From assembly GCA_019509985.1 (NCBI GenBank), contig JAEKLF010000050.1:1-58671 (forward strand): DNA of 58,671 nt, written 5' to 3'. Both the position numbers and the translations under genes were made by a program. This document shows positions 36,818-46,166 of this stretch, one piece after another (the stretch's first letter is position 1; the number at the start of each line of letters is the position of its first letter). This DNA is from Burkholderiales bacterium. GTDB taxonomy: Bacteria; Pseudomonadota; Gammaproteobacteria; Burkholderiales; Burkholderiaceae_C. The notes beneath the pieces were generated by a model. It had not been told where the DNA came from. It saw only the letters and a program-made list of their open reading frames with translations, and did no database searches.

Positions 36818-38782
36818 GTGGGGATATTTGAGTTGGGGGCCGTGCTGCGCGGCTGGATGTTGATGCTGGCCCTGGGCGCCTGTATGAACGCACAGGCGCA
36901 GCGCCTGCCCCAGCCCAGCACTCGAGCGAGTGGCGAAGACGCCGCGCCCGCCGAACTCGCCACCAGCACCTGGACGCGCGCCCAGCTCGACGCCTGGTGG
37001 GCCGCGCTGCGCCATCACTCCGTGGCGGGCGGCGACCACCTGGACCTGCCTCCCGAACTGCTGCCACCCACCGACGCCGCAGCCTGGCGGCCCGTGGACA
37101 TGCCCGACGTGCGCACCCGCCCCGGCGCGGCCATGGTCAGCGACGCACGCGGCTACGAGATGCGCTGGTATCGGGTGCATGTGCCGCCCGACAGCGACGA
37201 GGCCATGGCGCTGTACCTGCCGCGTCTCGTCACGCTGTCGGCGGCCGTGCTGGCGCGCACCGAGACCGGCTGGCAGGCGCTGCTGGACAACCAGCATGCC
37301 GAACGCGAGCAATGGGTGCAGCCGCTGTGGCTGCCGCTACCCGGCGCGGGCGCGCAAGGGCTGGATCTCGTCGTCGCGCTGCCGGTGCCTGCCGGCAGCT
37401 ATCACGCGGTCTCGCGCATCTGGATCGGCCCGCGGGACCGCCTGGAGCGGCGCTGGCTGTGGCGCGTGCGCGCCCAGACCGGCCTGCCCCAGGCCGTCAG
37501 CCTGACGCTGGCCGTGCTCGGCCTGTTCGCGGTGACGCTGTGGCTGCGCCGCCCGGACGAGGCCATCTACGGCCTGTTCGCCCTCGGCGCCGCGGCCTGG
37601 ATGGTGCGCAACCTGCACTACTACGTCAGCCTGCCGGTGTCGCCCGTCGCCCAGGACTGGTTCTGGTGGGCCACGCATGCGTCCATGGCCTGGGTCATGC
37701 TGACGGCGCTGCTGTTCGCGCTACGTTTTGCGAGCCGGCGTGCGCTGTGGCTGGAGCGGGCGCTCATTGCCGTGGTGCTGTTCGTCAGCTTGTTCAGCAT
37801 GCCGCTGTGGCTGCGCCAGCTCGACATGGTGGTGCTGCAGTACGCGGTGACGGCCGTGGTCGCCGCCACCGGCACGGCCTGGGTCGCCTGGCTGGCCTGG
37901 CGCGAGCGGCGCCCCGAGCTGCGCATCATGGCTCTGGCGCTGGTGACCGGCGTCGTGCTCGGCGGCCATGACCTGGCCGTGCTGGCCGGCTGGGCCTGGC
38001 CGGAGCATTTCTTCCTGATGCCCTTCGCGACGCTGGTCATCATGATCAGCTTCCTGCATGCGGTGCAGCGCCGCTACGTCGGCGCCGTCGAGCAGTTCCA
38101 GGCCGAGAACAGCCAGCTGCAAGAGGACCTGGACGAACAGGTCTCGGTGCTGCAGGCACAGAACGCCCAACTGCGCGAGGTCGAGCGCCAGCAGGCCCTG
38201 CTGCTGGAGCGCCAGCGCATCATGGCCGACATGCATGACGGCCTGGGCTCGTCGCTGTTGTCGGCATTGGTGGCGATGGAGCAGGGCAGCATGTCGCACG
38301 AGCAGTGCGTGGAGGTGCTGCGCGAGTGCGTGGACGACCTGCGCCTGGTCATCGACTCGCTGGAACCCGTCGGCCATGACCTCGTCTCGCTGCTGGCGAC
38401 GATGCGTTATCGCCTGGGCAAGCGCCTGCAGACCGGCGGCCTCAAGCTGGACTGGGACGTGCAGGACCTGCCGCCGCTGGCCTGGCTGGAGCCGCCCGAC
38501 GCACTGCATGTGCTGCGGCTGATGCAGGAGGCGTTGAACAACGTGCTCAAGCATGCCAGCGCCAGCCGCGTGCGCATGGTCACGCGCCACCACGGCAGCT
38601 ATGTCGAGATTCGTGTCGAGGACGACGGCGCGGGCTTCGACCTGCAGAGCATCCAGCATGGCCGCGGCCTGAAGAGCCAGATCAAGCGCGCGCAGCGACT
38701 GGGCGGCAAGCTGCGCATCGACTCGTCGCCGGGCATGGGTACCAGGCTGTCGCTGCGATTGCCCGTGGAGCGCAAAGCCTAA
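36818..38782 (+). CDS. Orphan NarL-type sensor histidine kinase
   Basis: Membrane histidine kinase of about 654 residues. A signal-like N-terminus (core [14 protein letters not shown]) leads to a periplasmic domain of about 180 residues resembling the 7TMR-DISM extracellular type. About seven transmembrane helices follow (about 230-410), then a coiled coil ([16 protein letters not shown]), a HisKA_3 domain with H473 in [14 protein letters not shown], and an HATPase with [20 protein letters not shown] and [12 protein letters not shown]. No response regulator is adjacent. The start is uncertain: GTG 36818, TTG 36833, GTG 36842 and ATG 36857 are all possible; upstream frame belongs to the tetR shadow. 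Confidence 0.82.
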   Translation: MGIFELGAVLRGWMLMLALGACMNAQAQRLPQPSTRASGEDAAPAELATSTWTRAQLDAWWAALRHHSVAGGDHLDLPPELLPPTDAAAWRPVDMPDVRTRPGAAMVSDARGYEMRWYRVHVPPDSDEAMALYLPRLVTLSAAVLARTETGWQALLDNQHAEREQWVQPLWLPLPGAGAQGLDLVVALPVPAGSYHAVSRIWIGPRDRLERRWLWRVRAQTGLPQAVSLTLAVLGLFAVTLWLRRPDEAIYGLFALGAAAWMVRNLHYYVSLPVSPVAQDWFWWATHASMAWVMLTALLFALRFASRRALWLERALIAVVLFVSLFSMPLWLRQLDMVVLQYAVTAVVAATGTAWVAWLAWRERRPELRIMALALVTGVVLGGHDLAVLAGWAWPEHFFLMPFATLVIMISFLHAVQRRYVGAVEQFQAENSQLQEDLDEQVSVLQAQNAQLREVERQQALLLERQRIMADMHDGLGSSLLSALVAMEQGSMSHEQCVEVLRECVDDLRLVIDSLEPVGHDLVSLLATMRYRLGKRLQTGGLKLDWDVQDLPPLAWLEPPDALHVLRLMQEALNNVLKHASASRVRMVTRHHGSYVEIRVEDDGAGFDLQSIQHGRGLKSQIKRAQRLGGKLRIDSSPGMGTRLSLRLPVERKA

Positions 38783-38820
38783 GGCGGGCAGGTCCGGGCT
38801 TGATCCGGGACAATCAGGGG

Positions 38821-39756
38821 ATGGTCAAGCAACGCACCCTGAAGTCGATCACGCGCGCCGTCGGCGTCGGCATCCACAGCGGCCAGAAGGTCGAGCTGAC
38901 ACTGCGCCCCGCGCCGCCGGACACCGGCATCGTCTTCCGCCGCGTGGACCTGTGCCCGCCGGTGGATATCCCGGTCGGTGTCATGTCGGTCAGCGACACG
39001 CGCATGGCCACGACCATCAGCCCCGGCGGCGACCCCGGCGGCCCCAAGGTGCAGACCATCGAGCACCTGCTGTCCGCCTGCGCCGGCCTGGGCCTGGACA
39101 ACCTCGTCATCGACATCAATGCCGACGAGGTTCCCGTGCTGGACGGCTCGGCGGCGAGCTTCGTCTTCCTGCTGCAGTCGGCCGGCATCCTGATGCAGGA
39201 CGCGCCCAAGCACTTCCTGAAGGTCAAGAAGCCCGTCGAGGTGCGCCAGGGCGAAGGCAAGAAACTGATGTGGGCCAAGCTGGAGCCGCACCATGGCTAC
39301 ACGTTGAGCTTCGAGATCGAGTTCGACAACCCGGCTGTGGCCGCGACCGGCAGCCAGTTCATCTTCGACATGGGCTCGGGGCTTTACAAGAAGGAGATCG
39401 CCCGCGCGCGCACCTTCGGCATGACGGCGGACATCGACCTGATGCGCTCGCGCGGCCTGACGCTGGGCGGCTCCATGGACAACGCCATCGTCGTCGACGA
39501 CTACAAGGTGCTGAACGCCGACGGCCTGCGCTACGACGATGAGTTCGTCAAGCACAAGATCCTCGACGCCATCGGCGACATGCAGGTGGCCGGCATGCCG
39601 CTGTTGGCGGCCTACACGTCCTTCAAGGGCGGGCACGCGCTGAACAACAAGCTGCTGCGCGCGCTGCTGGCCGATGAGTCGGCCTACGAGATCGTTCACT
39701 TCGACGACGAGCGCGCGGCGCCCAAGGGTTTCGCCGAACTGGCACCAGCGTGGTGA
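38821..39756 (+). CDS. lpxC: UDP-3-O-acyl-N-acetylglucosamine deacetylase
   Basis: Zinc deacetylase that commits UDP-acyl-GlcNAc to lipid A synthesis. It has 311 residues. The zinc ligands are the His in TIEHLLSAC (after the catalytic Glu) and the His and Asp in [25 protein letters not shown] carries the general-acid His. The ATG at 38821 (MVKQRTLKS) is the conserved start, although the AGGGG before it is very close; a TTG at 38800 in frame is the alternative. lpxC usually follows ftsZ directly or nearly so; here 5.5 kb of accessory genes lie between. Confidence 0.96.
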   Translation: MVKQRTLKSITRAVGVGIHSGQKVELTLRPAPPDTGIVFRRVDLCPPVDIPVGVMSVSDTRMATTISPGGDPGGPKVQTIEHLLSACAGLGLDNLVIDINADEVPVLDGSAASFVFLLQSAGILMQDAPKHFLKVKKPVEVRQGEGKKLMWAKLEPHHGYTLSFEIEFDNPAVAATGSQFIFDMGSGLYKKEIARARTFGMTADIDLMRSRGLTLGGSMDNAIVVDDYKVLNADGLRYDDEFVKHKILDAIGDMQVAGMPLLAAYTSFKGGHALNNKLLRALLADESAYEIVHFDDERAAPKGFAELAPAW

Positions 39757-39935
39757 TCGCCCGCCTCGTCGTCGGATTGCTGCTGTTCGCGGCCGTCGTC
39801 TGCTTCGCGTTGTCCATCGCCACCGGCCAGGCGCGCTGGCGGCGCCTGGGCCTGGTCATTATGAAGTGGACGCTGGCCGCCGGCCTGGCCTTCTTCGCCG
39901 TGCTGATCCTGGAGCGGTTGGCGCCGCTGCTGTGA
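39753..39935 (+). CDS. Small two-helix membrane protein after lpxC
   Basis: Protein of 60 residues (from the GTG at 39753, which overlaps the lpxC stop as GTGA; a GTG at 39750 would add one residue). It has two hydrophobic segments, about 3-22 and 36-55, separated by a short basic stretch (GQARWRRLG), and no other motif. The tight coupling with lpxC supports expression. The function is unknown. Confidence 0.6.
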   Translation: MIARLVVGLLLFAAVVCFALSIATGQARWRRLGLVIMKWTLAAGLAFFAVLILERLAPLL

Positions 39936-40130
39936 ATCCGTTCACGACCCGTGTTGCGCCCCCCTCGGCTTGCGGGGATGGCAGCGCGGCGCGGCGTGCT
40001 CAGAATGGCTTCACGGTCGCTGAACGAGTTGCGGCGGCCCAGCCCGGAGAGCACAACACCCCGGGCGCCACGCGCGGAGATGGCCGGGGGGCCGGGGAAG
40101 CGCCGTTGGTTGGAAAGAGAGATGTGACTT
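39936..40130 (+). other. Very GC-rich non-coding stretch, possible 3' UTR or sRNA
   Basis: About 195 bp between the small membrane-protein gene and an intrinsic terminator. No reading frame here has coding character. Several G/C-rich segments can pair. It is either a long 3' UTR of the lpxC transcript or a small RNA gene ending at the terminator; the sequence matches no RNA family that I recognise. Confidence 0.35.
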
Positions 40131-40162
40131 GGGCCGCTCCCGCAGGAGTGGCCCATTTTTTT
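40131..40162 (+). terminator. Strong intrinsic terminator
   Basis: GGGCCGCTCC (40131-40140), CGCA, GGAGTGGCCC (40145-40154) forms a 10-bp stem with one G-U pair, followed by a run of seven T after one A. It ends the lpxC transcript or an RNA from the preceding non-coding stretch. Confidence 0.9.
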
Positions 40163-40301
40163 GCGTCCGCACACAAGCTGTCGTCGAGCTGTCGGGCGTT
40201 ACGTCCTCTCACCCACGCATGCGGGAACCAGTCGGCGGGCTCGCGTTCACCACGTTGAGATGCACAGGCCAGCCGTCGCTGACCGCTGAAAGGACATTCA
40301 A
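40163..40301. other. Gap between terminator and repeat-protein gene
   Basis: This 139-bp stretch must hold the promoter of the gene at 40302. No good -35/-10 pair is visible. AAAGGA lies 10-15 nt before the ATG as ribosome site. Nothing else was recognised. Confidence 0.4.
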
Positions 40302-40913
40302 ATGAAGACCTCCCTGATCGCCTCCGCCGCCCTCGCCCTGCTGGCCCCGTTCGCGATGGCCCAGACCCCCGCCACGCCCACCGTCCCCGTTACCGCGCAG
40401 ACCACGGTACAGCGCGACGTGAACCAGCAGCAACGCATCGAGAACGGCCTGCAGAACGGCAAGCTGACCTCGCGCGAAGCCGGCCTGCTCGAACGCGACG
40501 AGGCCAAGGTCGACAAGCTGCAGGCCAAGGACATGAAGGACGGCAAGCTCAGCCCCGCCGAGCGCCGCCAGCTGCGCGCCGCGCAGAACAAGGCCGGCCG
40601 CGACATCAAGACGGCCGAGAACAACGGCGTCAACGGCAACCCGCTGTCGGCCTCCAGCCAGCGCATGCAGGCCGATGTGCAGCGCAACGTGAACCAGGAA
40701 AAGCGCGTCGAGAACGGCCTGCAGACCGGCTCGCTGACCCGGCGCGAAGCCGCCCGCGTGGAGCAGGGCCAGGCGCATGTCGACCGCGCCGAAGCCCATG
40801 CCGCGGCCGATGGCCATGTGGCTGCCGGTGAGCAGCAACGCGTGCAGCGCGCCGAGAACCGTCAGAGCGCGCGCATCCACCGCGCCAAGACCAATGCCGC
40901 GACGGCCGGCTGA
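40302..40913 (+). CDS. Exported protein made of two similar repeats
   Basis: Protein of 203 residues with a signal peptide (MKTSLIASAALALLAPFAMA). The mature part contains two related units of about 65-70 residues, each opening with (R)xVNQxxRxENGLQxGxLTxREA and then a Glu/Lys/Arg-rich helical stretch (LERDEAKVDKLQAKDMKDGK; VEQGQAHVDRAEAHAAADGH). It is therefore highly charged, helical and periplasmic. Similar proteins are common as hypothetical proteins in Burkholderiales. No function is known. It stands alone between two terminators. Confidence 0.75.
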   Translation: MKTSLIASAALALLAPFAMAQTPATPTVPVTAQTTVQRDVNQQQRIENGLQNGKLTSREAGLLERDEAKVDKLQAKDMKDGKLSPAERRQLRAAQNKAGRDIKTAENNGVNGNPLSASSQRMQADVQRNVNQEKRVENGLQTGSLTRREAARVEQGQAHVDRAEAHAAADGHVAAGEQQRVQRAENRQSARIHRAKTNAATAG

Positions 40914-40939
40914 TCGCCGCGCGCCGTGAAATGAACAAC

Positions 40940-40965
40940 CGCCGAGGCCTTGCGCCTCGGCGTTT
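40940..40965. terminator. Intrinsic terminator between convergent genes
   Basis: CGCCGAGGC (40940-40948), a 5-nt loop and GCCTCGGCG (40954-40962) form a perfect 9-bp stem followed by TTT. It ends the repeat-protein gene on the plus strand; for the minus-strand carboxypeptidase the T-run is weak. Confidence 0.7.
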
Positions 40966-40970
40966 GCCGT

Positions 40971-42458
40971 TCATGCGCCCAGGTAGCGCCCGCGCAGATG
41001 GGCCTCGAAGTGCGCCGGGTTCAGCGCTTCGCCGCTGGCCCGCTGCACCAGCTCCGGTGTCTCGTAGCGGCTGGCGATCTGCCAGACATGGGTGCTGAGC
41101 CAGTCGAACACGCCGCCGAGTTCGCCGCGCGTGATCTGCGCATCCAGCTGCGGTTGCTGGGCCCGCATCGTCGCGAACCACTGCGCGGCATACATCGCGC
41201 CCAGCGTGTAGCAGGGAAAGTAGCCGAACAGGCCGGCGGCCCAGTGCACGTCCTGCATCGGCCCATCCTTGTAGTTGCCGCGCGTGTCCAGGCCGAGCAG
41301 CTCGGCCATCTTCACGTCCCACAGCGCCGGGATGTCTTCCACCTCGGCCTGGCCCTCGATCAGCGCGCGCTCGATGTCGAAGCGCAGCAGGATGTGGGCG
41401 GGGTAGGTCACCTCGTCGGCGTCGACGCGGATGTAGCCCGGCTGCACGCGCGTCAGCAGCTTGTGCAGGTTGCCGGGCTCGAAGGCGGGCTGGTCGCCGA
41501 AATGCTTGATCAGCAGCGGCGCCAACAGGCCCGCGAAGGCCGGGTGGCTGCCCAGCTGCATCTCGAAGCTCAGGCTCTGGCTCTCGTGGATGCCCATGGA
41601 GCGGGCCTTGGCGATCGGCTGGCCGAGCAGCTCGCGCGGCAGGTTCTGCTCGTAGCGGCCGTGGCCGGTCTCGTGGATGGTGCCCATCAGGCTGGGCAGG
41701 AAATTGTCCTCGCGGTAGCGCGTCGTCATGCGCACGTCCTCGGGCACGCCGCCGCAGAAGGGGTGGGTGCTCTCGTCCAGCCGGCCGGCGGCGAAGTCGA
41801 AGCCCATCAGCTTCATCGCGTCCAGGCCCAGGGCCTTCTGCGCCGCCGCCGGGAAGGGGCCGACCGGCTCGATGACCGTCTCCGTGGACTGCCTGGCGAT
41901 GACGTCGCGGATCAGCCCCGGCAGCCAGCCGCGCAGCGGCGCGAAGGCGCGCTCCACGTCGGCGCTGCGCATGCCTGGCTCGTACTGGTCCAGCAGCGCG
42001 TCGTACTTGGACAGGCCGGCGCTCTGCGACAGGAACTCGGCCTCCTGCCGAGCGATCTTCAGCACCTCGCGCAGGTTGGGCATGAAGCCGGCCCAGTCGT
42101 TCGCCGGCCGCTGCGTGCGCCAGGCGTGCTCGCAGCGGTTGTTGGCCAGGCTCTTGGCTTCCACCAGCGCCTGCGGCAGTGCGTTGGCCGCGCGCCAGGC
42201 GCGGCGGATCTCGCGCAGGTTGGCGCGCTGCGTGTCGTCCAGCGGCTCGGCGGCGGCCGTGTCCAGCAGGGCGGCCAGCGCCGGGTCGGTGGCGAGCTGG
42301 TGCAGCAGGCCGTCCATCTCGGCCAGGGCCAGGCTGCGCGCCTCGTTGCCTTTGGCGGGCATGTTAGCGGCCTGATCCCACTGGGCGATGGCCTGCAGGT
42401 GGCCGAGGTGGTGCAGGCGTTGCTGGCGCGCGGCCAGGTCGTGGTAGGCAGGGGTCAT
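40971..42458 (-). CDS. Thermostable-type carboxypeptidase (M32, carboxypeptidase Taq family)
   Basis: Metallo-carboxypeptidase of 495 residues, the usual family length, probably cytoplasmic. The zinc motif is HETGH (within GTIHETGHGRYEQNLP), and the third ligand lies in the conserved GIHESQSLSFE. Other family markers are HPFCGG, DVRMTTRY and VTYPAHILLRFDIE. The start at 42458 (MTPAYHDLAARQQ) overlaps the stop of the upstream YqaA-like gene (ATGA on the minus strand); the open frame further upstream is only the shadow of that gene. It removes C-terminal residues from peptides; the preferred peptide is unknown. Confidence 0.92.
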   Translation of the reverse strand: MTPAYHDLAARQQRLHHLGHLQAIAQWDQAANMPAKGNEARSLALAEMDGLLHQLATDPALAALLDTAAAEPLDDTQRANLREIRRAWRAANALPQALVEAKSLANNRCEHAWRTQRPANDWAGFMPNLREVLKIARQEAEFLSQSAGLSKYDALLDQYEPGMRSADVERAFAPLRGWLPGLIRDVIARQSTETVIEPVGPFPAAAQKALGLDAMKLMGFDFAAGRLDESTHPFCGGVPEDVRMTTRYREDNFLPSLMGTIHETGHGRYEQNLPRELLGQPIAKARSMGIHESQSLSFEMQLGSHPAFAGLLAPLLIKHFGDQPAFEPGNLHKLLTRVQPGYIRVDADEVTYPAHILLRFDIERALIEGQAEVEDIPALWDVKMAELLGLDTRGNYKDGPMQDVHWAAGLFGYFPCYTLGAMYAAQWFATMRAQQPQLDAQITRGELGGVFDWLSTHVWQIASRYETPELVQRASGEALNPAHFEAHLRGRYLGA

Positions 42459-42952
42459 GACAGCCAGGTCTCCGGAATGAAATACAGCAGGGCAACGGTG
42501 AAGCAGATGAAGCGCAGGCCCTTGCCCAGCGCCATCCAGCCCACGCAGGGCCAAAACGGCAGCTTGAGCCAGCCAGCCACGGCGCAGAGCGGGTCGCCCA
42601 CGATGGGCAGCCAGCTGAGCAGGCAGGCCTTGGGGCCGAAGCGCTTCAGCCAGGCCAGCGCCCGCGGGTTGGGCGGCTCGCGGTGCTTGACGGCCTCGAC
42701 CGCCTTCTCGGCGCCATAGCCGACCCACCAGCTGGTGGCACCGCCGAGGGTGTTGCCCACGGTGGCGATCAGCATGACGGGCCAGAACATGCCCGGGTCG
42801 GCCTTGACGACGAGGAAGACGGCCGGCTCCGAGCCTAGCGGCAGCAGCGTCGCCGAGACGAAAGTGATGATGAAGACCGCGATCAGGCCGACCTGGGGCA
42901 GGGCCAGCGCTGCGAGAAGATCGTGGATGAATTGACCGAGCCAGGCTTCCAT
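42455..42952 (-). CDS. YqaA-family (DedA/VTT-like) membrane protein
   Basis: Inner-membrane protein of 165 residues with about four hydrophobic segments. TLLPLGSEPAVFL, GNTLGGATSWWVGYGAE, RFGPKACLLSWLPIVGDPLC and GWMALGKGLRF match the YqaA branch of the DedA/SNARE-associated superfamily. Its exact role is not established; the superfamily is linked to lipid carrier transport and membrane homeostasis. It is upstream of the carboxypeptidase with a 4-nt overlap and divergent from dusB. Confidence 0.85.
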   Translation of the reverse strand: MEAWLGQFIHDLLAALALPQVGLIAVFIITFVSATLLPLGSEPAVFLVVKADPGMFWPVMLIATVGNTLGGATSWWVGYGAEKAVEAVKHREPPNPRALAWLKRFGPKACLLSWLPIVGDPLCAVAGWLKLPFWPCVGWMALGKGLRFICFTVALLYFIPETWLS

Positions 42953-43013
42953 GCCGGCATTGTCAGGGTGGCGGATGGCTACAATCTCGCCTCATTTTTG
43001 AGCAGACTCCTTC
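42953..43013 (+). promoter_or_regulatory. dusB-fis-purH upstream region
   Basis: Gap of 61 bp between divergent yqaA-like and dusB genes. TACAAT (42980-42985) is a good -10 candidate, placing the start at about 42992, but no -35 lies at the right distance. The dusB GTG follows 28 nt later. Confidence 0.4.
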
Positions 43014-44060
43014 GTGCAAATCGGCCCCCACTCCCTACCCAACGCGCTCTTCGTGGCGCCGATGGCCGGAGTCACGGACCGCCCGTTCCGCCAGCTGTGC
43101 CGGCGCCTGGGCGCGGGCTATGCGGTCAGCGAGATGGTCACGTCGCGCAAGGAGCTGTGGGGCAGCCTGAAGACCTCGCGCCGAGCCGACCACAATGGCG
43201 AGCCGGGCCCCATCGCCGTGCAGATCGCCGGCACCGACGCGGCCATGATGGCCGAGGCCGCGGCCTACAACATCGATCGTGGCGCGCAGATCATCGACAT
43301 CAACATGGGCTGCCCGGCCAAGAAGGTCTGCAACAAGTGGGCGGGTTCGGCGCTGATGCGCAACGAGGCGCTGGCGCTGGAGATCGTGGAGGCCGTTGTC
43401 GCCGTGGCTGCGCCGCGCGGCGTGCCCGTCACGCTGAAGATGCGCACCGGCTGGAGCGCCGACGAGCGCAACGCGCTACGTCTGGCCCGGCTGTTCGAGG
43501 CCGCCGGCATCGCCATGCTGACCATCCACGGCCGCACGCGCGAGCAGGGCTACAAGGGCCTGGCCGAGTACGACACGATTGCCGCCGTGAAGGCTGCGCT
43601 GCGGATTCCGGTGGTCGCCAACGGCGACATCGACAGCCCCGAGAAGGCGCGCGACGTGCTGGCCTACACGGGCGCCGACGCACTGATGATCGGCCGCGCC
43701 GCGCAGGGCCGGCCGTGGATCTTCCGCGAAGTGAACCATTTTCTGGCGACGGGCCAACACCTGGCCGCGCCGACCGTCGCCGAGGCGCGCGACTGGCTCA
43801 CCGAACACCTGCATGATCACTACGGCCTGTACGGCGAACTGAGCGGCGTGCGCAGCGCGCGCAAGCACATCGGCTGGGCCGTTCGCGGCCTGCCCGGCGG
43901 CGAGGACTTCCGCCAACACATGAACACGCTGGAGCACTGCGACCTGCAGTTGCAGGCTCTGCGGGACTGGTTCGACGAACTCGGCCAGACCCACGACCGG
44001 CTGCCGCCCACCGCGGCCAACGACGACGAAGCCCAGGCCGACGAAGCCTGTGCCGCCTGA
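43014..44060 (+). CDS. dusB: tRNA-dihydrouridine synthase B
   Basis: FMN enzyme that reduces a uridine in tRNA to dihydrouridine. It has 348 residues. The N-terminal NALFVAPMAGVTDRPFRQLC, the catalytic Cys in INMGCPAKKVCNKWAGSALM, the TIHGRTREQGYKG loop and ANGDI are DusB hallmarks. The GTG start at 43014 gives the standard N-terminus (MQIGPHSLPNALFVAP). The dusB-fis order is the classic arrangement in gamma- and betaproteobacteria. The 23-nt gap to fis supports one transcript. Confidence 0.95.
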   Translation: MQIGPHSLPNALFVAPMAGVTDRPFRQLCRRLGAGYAVSEMVTSRKELWGSLKTSRRADHNGEPGPIAVQIAGTDAAMMAEAAAYNIDRGAQIIDINMGCPAKKVCNKWAGSALMRNEALALEIVEAVVAVAAPRGVPVTLKMRTGWSADERNALRLARLFEAAGIAMLTIHGRTREQGYKGLAEYDTIAAVKAALRIPVVANGDIDSPEKARDVLAYTGADALMIGRAAQGRPWIFREVNHFLATGQHLAAPTVAEARDWLTEHLHDHYGLYGELSGVRSARKHIGWAVRGLPGGEDFRQHMNTLEHCDLQLQALRDWFDELGQTHDRLPPTAANDDEAQADEACAA

Positions 44061-44083
44061 CGAAACCCATTCGTTTCCCTGCC

Positions 44084-44332
44084 ATGAGTGCCCAGAAGAA
44101 CACCCCGCCCAACCCCATCGACGCCTGCGTGCGTGACAACCTCGAAGCCTTCTTCCGCGATCTCGATGGGCAGGAGCCGCATTCGATGCACGAGATGCTG
44201 GTCAAGCTCGTCGAGAAGCCACTGTTCGAGATCGTCATGCGTGAAGCCAGCGGCAACCAGAGCAAGGCCGCGCAATGGCTGGGCATCAACCGCAACACGC
44301 TGCGCCGCAAGCTGACTGATCACAACCTCTAA
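44084..44332 (+). CDS. fis: Fis-family nucleoid-associated DNA-binding protein
   Basis: Small protein of 82 residues. The C-terminal helix-turn-helix reads [20 protein letters not shown], typical of Fis/NtrC C-termini; the N-terminal part forms the dimerisation helices. In E. coli Fis shapes the nucleoid and activates rRNA promoters, and it is autoregulated from the dusB promoter. The ATG lies 23 nt after dusB, and purH starts 7 nt after its stop, so the three genes form one operon. Confidence 0.9.
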   Translation: MSAQKNTPPNPIDACVRDNLEAFFRDLDGQEPHSMHEMLVKLVEKPLFEIVMREASGNQSKAAQWLGINRNTLRRKLTDHNL

Positions 44333-44339
44333 GCCCTTC

Positions 44340-45920
<1,581 letters not shown>

Positions 45921-45923
45921 ATG

Positions 45924-46059
45924 ATGCCCCTCGCCCGGTCTGGCCGCGCTGAACGCGAGCCAGACTGAGCGGTCCCCCGAGGGGGCGGCGATGCTGCGGC
46001 GTTGAGCCGCAAGCATCAGCCTGGCGGGCCGGCTTGGGAGCGGCCCTGCGCTCGGCCCG
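45924..46059 (+). repeat. Copy A of GC-rich palindromic repeat
   Basis: Begins GCCCCTCGCCCGGTC and contains GGTCCCCCGAGGGGG (45971-45985), a central hairpin (ATGC and GCGGC arms, 45991-46016, loop GTTGA), and the end block GGGCCGGCTTGGGAGCGGCC (from 46025) followed by CTGCGCTCGGCCC. Copy B (52005-52096) matches it closely, and copy C inside murF matches both ends. No protein is encoded. Confidence 0.75.
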
Positions 46060-46166
46060 AAAAAACGCGTCTAGACGCAGTCCTCTAGTCCAGGGCCTCC
46101 CCCGATGGTGGGGAGGCCACTTCCGGTTAGCCTTGATGGATTAGATCGAGAGCCGGAGACAAGACC
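46060..46166. other. Palindrome and hairpin before the aldehyde dehydrogenase
   Basis: GCGTCTAGACGC (46067-46078) is a perfect palindrome with A-run on its left, so on the minus strand it looks like a small terminator. GGCCTCCCC (46094-46102), a 7-nt loop and GGGGAGGCC (46110-46118) form a 9-bp hairpin. The gene at 46167 follows with GGAG nearby. A promoter was not identified. Confidence 0.45.
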
